Part shown: piece by piece, positions 24,969 to 33,866 of the stretch
Layout of the letters: each line of letters starts with the position of its first letter
Position numbering within the stretch: the stretch's first letter is position 1
Program-made: the position numbers and the translations under genes
Source of the DNA: Pseudarthrobacter sp. L1SW
Lineage (GTDB): Bacteria; Actinomycetota; Actinomycetes; Actinomycetales; Micrococcaceae
Reading direction: 5' to 3'
DNA: 64,000 nucleotides
Assembly: GCF_020809045.1 (NCBI RefSeq)
Contig: NZ_CP078079.1
Span: 3,720,001-3,784,000 of the forward strand
The notes under the pieces: model-generated
What the model was told of the DNA's origin: nothing
Databases searched by the model: none
Seen by the model: only the letters and a program-made list of their open reading frames with translations

Positions 24969-26447
24969 TTGGAGCAGGTCAACGGAGACACCCTCGCGGC
25001 GGCACGCAAGGTGATCGCGGTGCACATCAACTACCCCAGCCGCGCCGCCCAGCGGGGACGCACCCCGGCCCAGCCCTCCTACTTCCTCAAGCCGTCGTCG
25101 TCGCTCGCTGTGAGCGGCAGCTCGGTAGAGCGACCCGCCGGGTGCGAACTCCTGGGCTACGAAGGCGAGATCGCGCTCATCATCGGCAAGCCCGCCCGCC
25201 GGGTTGGCCTCGACGACGCGTGGAGCCACGTCGCCGCGATAACGGCCAGCAACGATCTCGGTGTGTACGACCTTCGCTACGCGGACAAGGGCTCCAACCT
25301 CCGGTCCAAGGGCGGCGACGGCTTCACCCCGGTGGGCCCGGCACTGATCCCGGCAGACGCCGTCGACCCCGCACGGCTGCGCATCCGCACCTGGCACAAC
25401 GGCCAGCTGGTCCAGGATGACACCACCGAGGACCTGCTGTTCCCGTTCGCCCGGCTCGTGGCGGACCTGTCCCAGCTGCTCACGCTCGAGGAGGGGGACA
25501 TCATCCTCACTGGCACCCCCGCCGGCGCCTCCGTGGCCAGGCCCGGGGACGTGCTGGAGGTTGAAGTTTCTGCGGGTGACCTCACCACGGGCCGCTTGGT
25601 CACCCGGGTGGAGGAAGGCACGACGCCGTTCGCTGACTATGGTGCCGGACCGAAGGTTGATGACGTGCAGCGTGAAGAGGCGTGGGGTTCGCGCGAGGCT
25701 GCCGGGCTGGCTTCCCCTGCCAGCGCCCTTGCCCCCGGCCTGAAAACCAAACTCGAAAGCGTCGCCACGGCCACTCTCTCCTCGCAGCTGCGCAAGCGGG
25801 GCCTTAACAACGTCAGCATCGACGGCCTGCAGGCCACCCGCCCTGACCGCCGCGTCGTCGGCCTGGCCCGCACCCTGCGCTATGTCCCCAACCGCGAGGA
25901 CCTCTTCAAGACCCACGGCGGCGGGTTCAACGCGCAGAAGCGGGCGATCGACTCCGTGAACGAGGGCGAAATCCTGGTGATGGAGGCCCGCGGGGAAAAG
26001 GGCACCGGAACTGTTGGCGACATCCTGGCCCTGCGCGCCCAGGTTCGCGGTGCCGCGGCGATCATCACGGACGGCGGTGTCCGTGACTACGCCGCCGTGG
26101 CCGGGCTGGACATGCCCACCTATTTCGCGAATCCGCACCCGGCCGTGCTGGGCCGCCGCCACGTTCCATGGGACACGGACATCACCATTGCCTGCGGCGG
26201 TACAACGGTGCAGCCCGGCGACATCATCGTGGCCGACTCGGACGGCATCCTGGTGATCCCGCCGGCCATCGCCGAAGAACTCGTGGAGGACTGCATCACC
26301 CAGGAGCAGGAAGAGGCCTTCATCTTCGAGATGGTGAAGCAGGGAAACAGCGTGGACGGCCTCTACCCCATGAACGCGCAGTGGCAGGCGCGGTATGAGG
26401 AGTGGAAGGCGGACAATATGACACCGGTTGGCAGCTCTGATGACTGA
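24969..26447 (+). CDS. Fumarylacetoacetate hydrolase-RraA fusion (HpaG-like decarboxylase/isomerase plus aldolase-like domain)
   Basis: The 492-residue protein joins two enzymes. Residues about 15-235 form a fumarylacetoacetate-hydrolase domain (GYEGEIALIIGK, SNDLGVYDLR, LTGTPAGAS), as in HpaG, which decarboxylates and isomerises the ring-cleavage product. Residues about 255-470 form an RraA/HMG-CoA-aldolase-like domain (GRRHVPWDTDI, GGVRDYAAVAG, VQPGDIIVADSDGI). The start is TTG behind GAGGAG; the upstream ATG at 24964 is out of frame. The first domain fits the operon; the job of the second is unclear because a separate HpaI aldolase is also encoded. The 3' end overlaps the GntR start by 8 bp. 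Confidence 0.83.
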   Translation: MEQVNGDTLAAARKVIAVHINYPSRAAQRGRTPAQPSYFLKPSSSLAVSGSSVERPAGCELLGYEGEIALIIGKPARRVGLDDAWSHVAAITASNDLGVYDLRYADKGSNLRSKGGDGFTPVGPALIPADAVDPARLRIRTWHNGQLVQDDTTEDLLFPFARLVADLSQLLTLEEGDIILTGTPAGASVARPGDVLEVEVSAGDLTTGRLVTRVEEGTTPFADYGAGPKVDDVQREEAWGSREAAGLASPASALAPGLKTKLESVATATLSSQLRKRGLNNVSIDGLQATRPDRRVVGLARTLRYVPNREDLFKTHGGGFNAQKRAIDSVNEGEILVMEARGEKGTGTVGDILALRAQVRGAAAIITDGGVRDYAAVAGLDMPTYFANPHPAVLGRRHVPWDTDITIACGGTTVQPGDIIVADSDGILVIPPAIAEELVEDCITQEQEEAFIFEMVKQGNSVDGLYPMNAQWQARYEEWKADNMTPVGSSDD

Positions 26448-27120
26448 AACAGCCCTGACCGAACTTCCCGCCCCCGCGGGCAGCAAGTCCCAGCAGGCCT
26501 ACGAAGCCGTGAAGGCCCGGATAGTGGAAGGCACGTACACGCCCGGGTACCGGCTGGTCCTGGGCAGCATCGCCAAGGACCTCGGGTTCAGTGTGGTGCC
26601 TGTCCGCGAAGCCATCCGCCGGCTGGAGGCCGAGGGCCTGGTGACGTTCGAACGCAACGTGGGCGCCACCGTGGCCGGGATCGACCCCACCGAATACCTC
26701 TACACCATGCAGACCCTGAGCATTGTGGAGGGGGCTGCCACGGCACTGTCCGCTCCGCTGATCGATGCCGTGGCGATTGCCCGCGCCCGTGCCGTGAACG
26801 AGGAGATGCGAGAGTGCCTCCAGCACTTTGACCCCGTCCGCTTCACCCAGCTCAACCAGGACTTCCACAGCGTCCTTTTCGAGCACTGCCCCAACCCGCA
26901 CATCCTGGACCTCGTCCACCGGGGCTGGAACCGGCTGGCAGCACTGCGGTCCTCAACGTTCCGCTTTGTCCCCGGCCGCGCCCGCGACTCGGTGGACGAG
27001 CACGAGGGCCTGCTCCAGCTCATCGAATCAGGAGCAGACGCCGATTCCATCGAGAAGGCCGCCCGCCGGCACCGCTCCGCCACCCTGGACGCCTACCTCG
27101 CCCAGGCAAAGACCATCTGA
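26440..27120 (+). CDS. GntR-family regulator with FCD domain
   Basis: The 226-residue regulator has an N-terminal winged helix (AYEAVKARIVEGTYTPGYRL, then VVPVREAIRRLEAEGLV) and an all-helical FCD effector domain whose metal or ligand residues include the N and H of LNQDFHSVLFEH and the late DEHEGL. The ATG at 26440 overlaps the FAH-RraA stop. Lying inside the operon it probably controls, it is the natural candidate for the GntR palindrome at 24934-24945. Confidence 0.88.
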   Translation: MTETALTELPAPAGSKSQQAYEAVKARIVEGTYTPGYRLVLGSIAKDLGFSVVPVREAIRRLEAEGLVTFERNVGATVAGIDPTEYLYTMQTLSIVEGAATALSAPLIDAVAIARARAVNEEMRECLQHFDPVRFTQLNQDFHSVLFEHCPNPHILDLVHRGWNRLAALRSSTFRFVPGRARDSVDEHEGLLQLIESGADADSIEKAARRHRSATLDAYLAQAKTI

Positions 27121-27161
27121 ACCTCAAAGCAAAGACCCGCCAGAGCAGTAAGGAAACAACA

Positions 27162-28694
27162 ATGACGTTCACTGCAGAACAGGCCGCCACCCACTACGTG
27201 CCGCAGGACCTTCCCACCCACATCCAGCACTACATCAACGGCCGGTTCGTTGACTCGGTGTCCGGGAAGACCTTCGACGTCCTGGACCCGGTGTCCAACC
27301 GGAACTATGCCACCGCAGCGGCAGGCCAGAAGGAGGACGTCGACCTCGCCGTTGCCGCCGCCCGTGAGGCTTTCACCAACGGCCCCTGGCCCAGGATGAA
27401 GCCCCGCGAACGCGCACGGGTGCTGAATAAGATCGCGGATGCCGTTGAGGCGCAGGAGTCCCGGCTCGCTGAACTCGAGACTTTTGATACCGGCCTGCCC
27501 ATCACCCAGGCCAAGGGCCAGGCCCTCCGGGCGGCGGAGAATTTCCGCTTCTTCGCTGACCTGATCGTGGCCCAGTTCGATGACGCCATGAAGGTCCCGG
27601 GCTCGCAGATCAACTACGTGAACCGCAAGTCGATCGGTGTGGCAGGCCTGATCACCCCATGGAACACCCCGTTTATGCTCGAGTCCTGGAAACTCGCGCC
27701 GGCCCTGGCCACCGGCAATACCGTGGTCCTCAAGCCGGCCGAGTTCACGCCTTTGTCTGCGTCCTTGTGGGCCATCATTTTCAAGGACGCAGGCCTGCCC
27801 GACGGCGTGTTCAACCTTGTCAACGGCCTCGGCGAGGAAGCCGGCGACGCCCTGGTCAAGCACCCGGACGTCCCACTGATCTCCTTCACCGGCGAGACCA
27901 CCACCGGCCAAACGATCTTCCGGAACGCCGCCGCGAACTTGAAGGGCCTGTCCATGGAGCTCGGCGGCAAGTCCCCCTGCGTTGTCTTCGCCGATGCCGA
28001 CCTGGACGCCGCCATCGACTCGGCCCTGTTCGGCGTCTTCTCCCTCAACGGCGAACGCTGCACCGCTGGCTCCCGGATCCTGGTGGAACGCGCCATCTAC
28101 GACGAGTTCTGCGAGAAGTACGCCGCCCGGGCCAAGAACATCGTGGTCGGGGACCCCCACGATCCCAAGACCGAGGTGGGCGCCCTGGTCCACCCCGAGC
28201 ACTACAAAAAGGTGGCCTCCTACGTGGAGGTCGGCAAGTCCGAAGGCCGGCTGCTGGCCGGCGGCGGACGGCCTGAAAGCCTGCCCGAAGGCAACTACAT
28301 CGCACCCACGGTGTTCGCCGACGTCGCGCCCGACGCCAGGATCTTCCAGGAGGAAATCTTCGGACCTGTCGTGGCCATCACCCCGTTCGAGAACGACGAC
28401 GAAGCCCTCGCCCTGGCCAACAACACGAAGTACGGCCTGGCCGCCTACATCTGGACGCAGAACCTGACCCGGGCGCACAACTTCTCCCAGAACGTCGAGG
28501 CCGGCATGGTGTGGCTGAACAGCCACAATGTCCGGGACCTGCGCACCCCGTTCGGTGGCGTCAAGGCCTCCGGCCTGGGCCACGAGGGCGGCTACCGCTC
28601 CATCGACTTCTACACCGACCAGCAGGCCGTGCACATCACCCTCGGCCCTGTGCATACTCCTAAATTTGGCCACACCCCCACATTCGGCGCCTAA
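27162..28694 (+). CDS. hpaE: 5-carboxymethyl-2-hydroxymuconate semialdehyde dehydrogenase
   Basis: This 510-residue NAD-dependent aldehyde dehydrogenase has the oxyanion-hole Asn region (GLITPWNTPFMLESW), the general base in SMELGGKSP and the catalytic Cys in NGERCTAGSR. Its place in an hpa operon, just before the ring-cleaving dioxygenase, points to oxidation of the semialdehyde produced from homoprotocatechuate. A Shine-Dalgarno AAGGAAAC precedes the ATG. A 66-bp palindrome begins 10 bp after its stop. Confidence 0.88.
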   Translation: MTFTAEQAATHYVPQDLPTHIQHYINGRFVDSVSGKTFDVLDPVSNRNYATAAAGQKEDVDLAVAAAREAFTNGPWPRMKPRERARVLNKIADAVEAQESRLAELETFDTGLPITQAKGQALRAAENFRFFADLIVAQFDDAMKVPGSQINYVNRKSIGVAGLITPWNTPFMLESWKLAPALATGNTVVLKPAEFTPLSASLWAIIFKDAGLPDGVFNLVNGLGEEAGDALVKHPDVPLISFTGETTTGQTIFRNAAANLKGLSMELGGKSPCVVFADADLDAAIDSALFGVFSLNGERCTAGSRILVERAIYDEFCEKYAARAKNIVVGDPHDPKTEVGALVHPEHYKKVASYVEVGKSEGRLLAGGGRPESLPEGNYIAPTVFADVAPDARIFQEEIFGPVVAITPFENDDEALALANNTKYGLAAYIWTQNLTRAHNFSQNVEAGMVWLNSHNVRDLRTPFGGVKASGLGHEGGYRSIDFYTDQQAVHITLGPVHTPKFGHTPTFGA

Positions 28695-28704
28695 GCCGGA
28701 GCAG

Positions 28705-28770
28705 CCCAACTGGGTCGCACTAAGTGTCGTTATGGGCACCCAAAACGACACTTAGTGCGACCCAGTTGGG
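28705..28770. repeat. 66-bp palindromic repeat, copy B
   Basis: Arms 28705-28734 and 28741-28770 flank the loop GGCACC and pair at 29 of 30 positions. Against copies A and C the left arm reads CCCAACTGGGTCGCACTAAG, with three changes, and each is matched by the complementary change in the right arm. It lies inside the hpa operon, 29 bp ahead of the hpaD start. Confidence 0.95.
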
Positions 28771-28799
28771 GAAGAACCTTTCAAAGAAGAGAGACCATC

Positions 28800-29885
28800 A
28801 TGACCAACTTCGTCCCCACCCCCTCCGTCCCGGCACCGGACATTGTCCGCTGCGCCTACATGGAAATCGTGGTCACCGACCTCGCCAAGTCCCGCGCGTT
28901 CTACGTGGACATGCTCGGCCTGCACGTGACTGAGGAGGATGAGAACAACATCTACCTGCGCACCCTCGAAGAGTTCATCCACCACAACCTGGTGCTCCGC
29001 AAGGGGCCTGTTGCCGCCGTGGCAGCCTTCGCGTACCGGGTGAAATCCCCCGCCGAGGTGGACGCCGCCGAAGCGTATTACAGGGAACTCGGCTGCCGGA
29101 CCGAACGCCGCAAGGAAGGCTTCACCAAGGGCGTCGGCGACTCTGTCCGCGTGGAGGACCCGCTGGGCTTCCCCTACGAGTTCTTCTACGAGGTGGAGCA
29201 CGTGGAGCGCCTCACCCAGCGCTACGACCTCTACTCCGCCGGTGAACTGGTCCGCCTGGACCACTTCAACCAGGTCACCCCGGACGTCCCACGCGGCCGC
29301 AAATACCTCGAGGACCTCGGCTTCCGGGTCTCCGAGGACATCCAGGATTCCGACGGCGTCACGTACGCCGCGTGGATGCACCGCAAGCAGACCGTCCACG
29401 ACACGGCCCTCACCGGCGGGAACGGACCGCGCATGCACCACGTCGCGTTCGCTACGCACGAGAAGCACAACATCATCCAGATCTGCGACAAGATGGGCGC
29501 CCTGCGCATCAGCGACCGGATTGAGCGCGGCCCCGGACGGCACGGCGTATCCAACGCGTTCTACCTCTACATCCTGGACCCGGACGGCCACCGCGTGGAG
29601 ATCTACACCCAGGACTACTACACGGGCGATCCGGACAACCCCACCATCACCTGGGACGTCCACGACAACCAGCGCCGCGACTGGTGGGGCAACCCCGTGG
29701 TCCCCTCCTGGTACACCGAGGCCTCCCTGGTCCTGGACCTGGACGGCAACCCGCAGCCCGTCGTCGTCCGTGAAGAGAAAAGCGAAATGGCGGTCACCGT
29801 GGGCGCGGACGGCTTCTCCTACACGCGCAAGGACGGCTCCCCGGAAGGCGACCGGACGGGCTTCAAGCTGGGGGCGCAGGTCTAA
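28800..29885 (+). CDS. hpaD: Homoprotocatechuate (3,4-dihydroxyphenylacetate) 2,3-dioxygenase
   Basis: The 361-residue extradiol dioxygenase is built from four vicinal-oxygen-chelate modules. Counting from the ATG at 28800 puts the metal ligands at H155 (LDHFNQ), H214 (MHHVAF) and E267 (HRVEIY). This is the numbering of the Mn-dependent MndD of Arthrobacter globiformis, so a Mn enzyme is likely, although Fe homologues share the same ligands. It opens the ring of homoprotocatechuate at the 2,3 position. The start follows AAGAGAG; the upstream in-frame extension would run back into the palindromic repeat and is rejected. Confidence 0.92.
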   Translation: MTNFVPTPSVPAPDIVRCAYMEIVVTDLAKSRAFYVDMLGLHVTEEDENNIYLRTLEEFIHHNLVLRKGPVAAVAAFAYRVKSPAEVDAAEAYYRELGCRTERRKEGFTKGVGDSVRVEDPLGFPYEFFYEVEHVERLTQRYDLYSAGELVRLDHFNQVTPDVPRGRKYLEDLGFRVSEDIQDSDGVTYAAWMHRKQTVHDTALTGGNGPRMHHVAFATHEKHNIIQICDKMGALRISDRIERGPGRHGVSNAFYLYILDPDGHRVEIYTQDYYTGDPDNPTITWDVHDNQRRDWWGNPVVPSWYTEASLVLDLDGNPQPVVVREEKSEMAVTVGADGFSYTRKDGSPEGDRTGFKLGAQV

Positions 29886-29888
29886 ACC

Positions 29889-30674
29889 ATGCTGGATGCC
29901 ACCACGATCGAGGCCATAGCGGACGAACTGCTTGAGGCCGGCCGCAACCGGAAACCCGTTCCCCGACTGACAGCCCGCTACCCGGACATGACCGTGGAGG
30001 ACTCCTACGCGGTACAGCAGCTGTGGCGGCGCCGGAACGAGGAAGCGGGCAGGACCTTGGTGGGCCGGAAGATCGGCCTCACGTCCAAGGCGATGCAGGA
30101 CGCCACCGGCATCACCGAACCGGACTACGGTGCCATCTTCGACGACATGGTGCTGGAAACCGGGTGCTCCGTGGTGTGGGACCAGTACACCCACCCGCGG
30201 GTGGAAGTGGAGCTCGCGTTCGTCCTCAAGGAAGGGCTCAAGGGCCCGGGCTGCACCATTTTTGATGTCCTGAACGCCACCGACTACGTGGTCCCGGCCC
30301 TCGAAATCCTGGACTCCAGGATCGAGATGGAGGGCCGGACCATCGTGGACACCATCTCGGACAACGCGGCGATGGGCGCGATGGTAGTGGGCGGCCGGCC
30401 CGTAAAACCCGACGCGGTGGACCTCCGCTGGGTGTCCGCCATCCTGTACAAGAACCAGACCGTGGAGGAGACCGGGGTGGCTGCAGGCGTCCTGGACCAC
30501 CCGGCCAACGGGGTGCACTGGCTGGCCAACAAGATCGCCGCCCACGGGGATTCGCTGAAAGCCGGCGACATCATCCTGGCCGGCTCCTTCACCCGCCCGC
30601 TCTGGGTTTACAAGGGGGACACCATCCACGCCGACTACGGGCCCCTGGGGAGCGTCACATGCCGCTTCCACTAG
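29889..30674 (+). CDS. hpaH: 2-oxo-hept-4-ene-1,7-dioate hydratase
   Basis: The 261-residue protein belongs to the FAH-like hydratase/decarboxylase family (HpaH, MhpD, XylJ). Landmarks are VGRKIGLTSKAMQ, TEPDYGAIFDDM, HPRVEVELAFVL with the metal-binding acidic residues, and the C-terminal LAGSFTRPLWVYKGDTIHADYG. It adds water to the decarboxylated ring-cleavage product before aldol cleavage. It lies 3 bp after hpaD and overlaps hpaI by 16 bp. Confidence 0.9.
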   Translation: MLDATTIEAIADELLEAGRNRKPVPRLTARYPDMTVEDSYAVQQLWRRRNEEAGRTLVGRKIGLTSKAMQDATGITEPDYGAIFDDMVLETGCSVVWDQYTHPRVEVELAFVLKEGLKGPGCTIFDVLNATDYVVPALEILDSRIEMEGRTIVDTISDNAAMGAMVVGGRPVKPDAVDLRWVSAILYKNQTVEETGVAAGVLDHPANGVHWLANKIAAHGDSLKAGDIILAGSFTRPLWVYKGDTIHADYGPLGSVTCRFH

Positions 30675-31474
30675 GGAACACCTTCCGCGACGCCCTCGCC
30701 AAGCAAACGGGCAAGGCAGGCCGTCCGCTGGCCGGGATGTGGGTATGCTCCGGCAGCCCGCTGATCGCTGAGCTGTGCGCCGGGTCCGGCCTGGACTGGC
30801 TCCTGGTGGACGCCGAGCACAGCCCCAACGGCCTGGAATCCATCCTTGCCCAGCTCCAGGCCATCCACGGCTACCCGGTCCACACCCTGGTCCGCCCGCC
30901 GGTCAACGACACCGTGATGATCAAGCAGTACCTGGACCTGGGCGTGCAGAACCTGCTCATCCCCATGGTCAACTCCGCGGCGGAGGCTGAGGCGGCAGTG
31001 GCGGCAACGCGCTATCCGCCGCAGGGCGTGCGCGGGGTCGGGTCAGCCCTGGCCCGGGCGGCCCGTTGGAACCGCGTCCCGGACTACCTGGCGCGGGCAG
31101 TCGAGACGATCAGCGTCACCGTCCAGGTCGAGTCGACGGCGGCGGTGGAGTCAGTCGGGGACATCCTGAAGGTCGACGGCGTGGACGCCATCTTCGTGGG
31201 CCCGTCCGACCTCGCCGCCTCCATGGGCCTGCTGGGACAGCAGGAACACCCCGAAGTGCGCGCCGCCGTCGAACATTGCCTGGCGGCCGCGAGGGAAGCC
31301 GGGAAACCGGCGGGGGTCAACGCCTTCAACCCGGACACCGCCCAGCACTACCTGGACAAAGGTGCGGACTTCATCCTGGTGGGCGCCGACGTCGCACTCC
31401 TCGCCCGGGGCTCCGAAGCCCTCGCTGCAAAATATGTCCCGCGCCCCGGCAGCGAAACCCCTGGCAGCTACTGA
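30659..31474 (+). CDS. hpaI: 4-hydroxy-2-oxo-heptane-1,7-dioate aldolase (HpaI family)
   Basis: At 271 residues this is a class II metal-dependent pyruvate aldolase of the HpaI/HpcH family. It shows GMWVCSGSPLIAEL, the DWLLVDAEHSPN block with its catalytic His, RPPVND, a metal-binding Glu in VQVES and the Asp in FVGPSDLAAS. It splits the last C7 intermediate into pyruvate and succinic semialdehyde. The start overlaps hpaH by 16 bp. A strong terminator follows, so it closes the operon. Confidence 0.92.
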   Translation: MPLPLGNTFRDALAKQTGKAGRPLAGMWVCSGSPLIAELCAGSGLDWLLVDAEHSPNGLESILAQLQAIHGYPVHTLVRPPVNDTVMIKQYLDLGVQNLLIPMVNSAAEAEAAVAATRYPPQGVRGVGSALARAARWNRVPDYLARAVETISVTVQVESTAAVESVGDILKVDGVDAIFVGPSDLAASMGLLGQQEHPEVRAAVEHCLAAAREAGKPAGVNAFNPDTAQHYLDKGADFILVGADVALLARGSEALAAKYVPRPGSETPGSY

Positions 31475-31512
31475 CGTTAAAGAGGACTGCGCCCGTTAAA
31501 GAGGACCGCGCC
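31475..31512 (+). repeat. 19-bp tandem duplication
   Basis: CGTTAAAGAGGACTGCGCC (31475-31493) is repeated at once at 31494-31512 with a single T to C change. It sits just after hpaI, and its second copy runs into the terminator stem, so it looks like a slippage duplication of part of that terminator. Confidence 0.85.
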
Positions 31513-31550
31513 CGGGGCAGGTTGGGGGACCTGCACCCGGCGCGGTTTCT
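31505..31550 (+). terminator. Terminator of the homoprotocatechuate operon
   Basis: ACCGCGCC (31505-31512) pairs with GGCGCGGT (31539-31546), and inside it GCAGGT (31517-31522) pairs with ACCTGC (31529-31534). A short T-rich run follows. It stands between hpaI and the convergent CstR-like gene. Confidence 0.75.
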
Positions 31551-31564
31551 GTGATACCGCCTGG

Positions 31565-31916
<352 letters not shown>

Positions 31917-31942
31917 CACCATCCCCCATCGAGAGGCCAGCA

Positions 31943-32566
31943 ATGACTTCCCCTTCCACGGCAACCGCCGTCACCGCACTCGCTCCGGAAACCCTCCAGT
32001 CCTGGTTCAAAGAGCACCAGGACCTCGTGGTCATCGACGTGCGCTCCGCCGCAGAATTCGAGTCCATGCACATCCGCGGCTCCTACAACGTGCCGCTGCC
32101 GCTGCTATCCGAGCACACCGACGAGCTCGCCGCCCGGCTGGGTTCCCGCGTGGTCCTGGTCTGCCAGTCCGGCGTGCGCGCCGAGCAGGCCCGCCAGCGC
32201 CTTGCCAAGGCCGGAATTGAGACCGCCTACGTTCTGACCGGCGGGGCGCCCGGCTTCGCCGCGGCCGGCGGAGACGTCGTCAAGGGCAAGGACCGCTGGG
32301 ACCTGGAGCGGCAGGTCCGCCTTGTGGCCGGCTCCCTGGTGGTCCTGGGCCTGGCTGGCGGCAAGTTCGTCTCCCCGAAGATCCGGACCCTCGCCGGCGT
32401 CATCGGAACCGGACTGACGTTCTCGGCGGCCACCAACACCTGCGCCATGGGCCAGGCCATCTCCGCCATGCCGTGGAACAAGGCCGCCAAGGAACCCACC
32501 CGCGAAAGCGCCATCCTTGCCCTGCCCGTCAACACCGAGGTAAACGCCGAGGCCAAGGCGTCATGA
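31943..32566 (+). CDS. Rhodanese with C-terminal membrane domain (YgaP-like)
   Basis: The 207-residue protein has an N-terminal rhodanese domain with active-site C74 in LVCQSGVRA. The C-terminal DUF2892 part has hydrophobic stretches (VAGSLVVLGLAGG and VIGTGLTFSAATNTC) that anchor it in the membrane. It moves sulfane sulfur between persulfide carriers at the inner membrane face. The ATG at 31943 is chosen over an upstream in-frame ATG that would lie in the operator region. It overlaps the TauE gene by 4 bp, suggesting coupled synthesis with that exporter. Confidence 0.87.
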   Translation: MTSPSTATAVTALAPETLQSWFKEHQDLVVIDVRSAAEFESMHIRGSYNVPLPLLSEHTDELAARLGSRVVLVCQSGVRAEQARQRLAKAGIETAYVLTGGAPGFAAAGGDVVKGKDRWDLERQVRLVAGSLVVLGLAGGKFVSPKIRTLAGVIGTGLTFSAATNTCAMGQAISAMPWNKAAKEPTRESAILALPVNTEVNAEAKAS

Positions 32567-33465
32567 CCCTCACCCTCATCCTGGTCCTTGCCCTGTCGGT
32601 AGTCATCGGACTCTCGCTCGGCGTCCTGGGCGGCGGCGGCTCCATCCTGACCGTGCCGATCCTGGTCTACGTGGCCGGGTTCGAGGCAAAGGAAGCCATC
32701 GCGGCGTCGCTGTTCGTCGTCGGCGTCACGTCCGCGGTGAGCGTGCTCAGCCACGCCCGCGGGGGCCGCGTGATGTGGCGGACCGGCCTGATCTTCGGCG
32801 CAGCCGGAATGGCCGGCGCGTTCGTCGGCGGCCTGCTTGGCGGCCACATCCCCGGCCAGATCCTGCTCATCGCCTTCGCGGTCATGATGGTGGCCACCTC
32901 CGTGGCCATGCTTCGCGGGCGGAAGAAGAAGAAGAACGACGGCGGCGCCGCACCGGTGAAGCATGAGCTTCCCCTTGGCAGGGTGCTGCTGGACGGGGCC
33001 GTCGTCGGACTGGTCACCGGCCTGGTGGGTGCCGGAGGCGGCTTCCTGGTGGTCCCGGCCCTGGCGCTCCTGGGCGGCCTGCCCATGTCCGTTGCCGTGG
33101 GGACCTCCCTGGTGGTCATTGCCATGAAGTCCTTCGCGGGACTCGCCGGCTACCTCACCACCGTCCAGTTGGACTGGGGCGTAACCCTCGGCGTGACTGC
33201 CGCGGCCATTGTTGGCAGCCTCATGGGGTCGAAGCTGGCCGGCCGGATCCCCGAGGCCGCCCTTCGCAAGGCCTTCGGCTGGTTCGTCCTGGCCATGGGC
33301 ACGTTCGTCCTCGTCCAGCAGGCCCCGGCCGACCTGCGCTGGTTCATCGCTGCTGGCGTGGCAGCCCTCACGGGAGCGAGCGCCGGAGTCTGCTGGTTCT
33401 TCATCAGCTCGTGCCCGCTGCGCAAACGGAGTGGGCGGCGCAGCAGCGTCCCCTCCCCCGCCTGA
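32563..33465 (+). CDS. tauE: TauE/SafE-family sulfur-compound exporter
   Basis: This 300-residue membrane protein has about eight hydrophobic segments and the family's two Gly-rich repeats (LGVLGGGGSILTVPILVY near the start, and VTGLVGAGGGFLVVPALALLGG at about 148-169). A basic KKKK loop lies between the halves. In cst clusters TauE is thought to export sulfite, thiosulfate or related anions made by persulfide oxidation. The ATG overlaps the rhodanese stop. Confidence 0.87.
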   Translation: MTLTLILVLALSVVIGLSLGVLGGGGSILTVPILVYVAGFEAKEAIAASLFVVGVTSAVSVLSHARGGRVMWRTGLIFGAAGMAGAFVGGLLGGHIPGQILLIAFAVMMVATSVAMLRGRKKKKNDGGAAPVKHELPLGRVLLDGAVVGLVTGLVGAGGGFLVVPALALLGGLPMSVAVGTSLVVIAMKSFAGLAGYLTTVQLDWGVTLGVTAAAIVGSLMGSKLAGRIPEAALRKAFGWFVLAMGTFVLVQQAPADLRWFIAAGVAALTGASAGVCWFFISSCPLRKRSGRRSSVPSPA

Positions 33466-33493
33466 ACCACCCGCAAGCACCAAGGAGAACAAC

Positions 33494-33835
33494 ATGGGTT
33501 TCATCAGCTCCCTGAAGCAAGCCTTCAGCAAGCCCTACAAGACGGTCTCGGTTGCCGAGGCCAAGGAACTCCTGGGCTCGGGCGCCACGCTGGTGGATGT
33601 CCGCTCAGCCCAGGAATGGCGCTCCGGACGTGCACCCCAGGCCAAGCACGTTCCCCTGGACCGGCTCCAGGCCAGCACCGCCGGCATCAACAAGAACAAG
33701 CCCGTGATCGCCGTCTGCGCCTCCGGGGTCCGCTCCGCATCGGCAGCCCGGCTGCTGGCTGCCAAGGGATACCAGGCCTACTCGATCCGCGGCGGAATGA
33801 ACGCCTGGCGCCAGGCCGGCGAGCCGGTCCGCTAA
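33494..33835 (+). CDS. Single-domain rhodanese
   Basis: The 113-residue protein carries LVDVRSAQEWRSG and the active-site loop C75 in VCASGVRS, followed by the usual IRGGMNAWRQAG end. A GAGAAC-type ribosome site precedes the ATG. It is the second of three sulfurtransferases in the operon, probably working as a cytosolic carrier between the membrane rhodanese, thioredoxin and the persulfide dioxygenase. Confidence 0.88.
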   Translation: MGFISSLKQAFSKPYKTVSVAEAKELLGSGATLVDVRSAQEWRSGRAPQAKHVPLDRLQASTAGINKNKPVIAVCASGVRSASAARLLAAKGYQAYSIRGGMNAWRQAGEPVR

Positions 33836-33866
33836 ACAACCACCACCATTTTCGAAGGAGAAACCA

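Noticed and set aside
31475..31512. Start of a CRISPR-like array
   Set aside because: Only two directly abutting 19-bp copies with no spacer.
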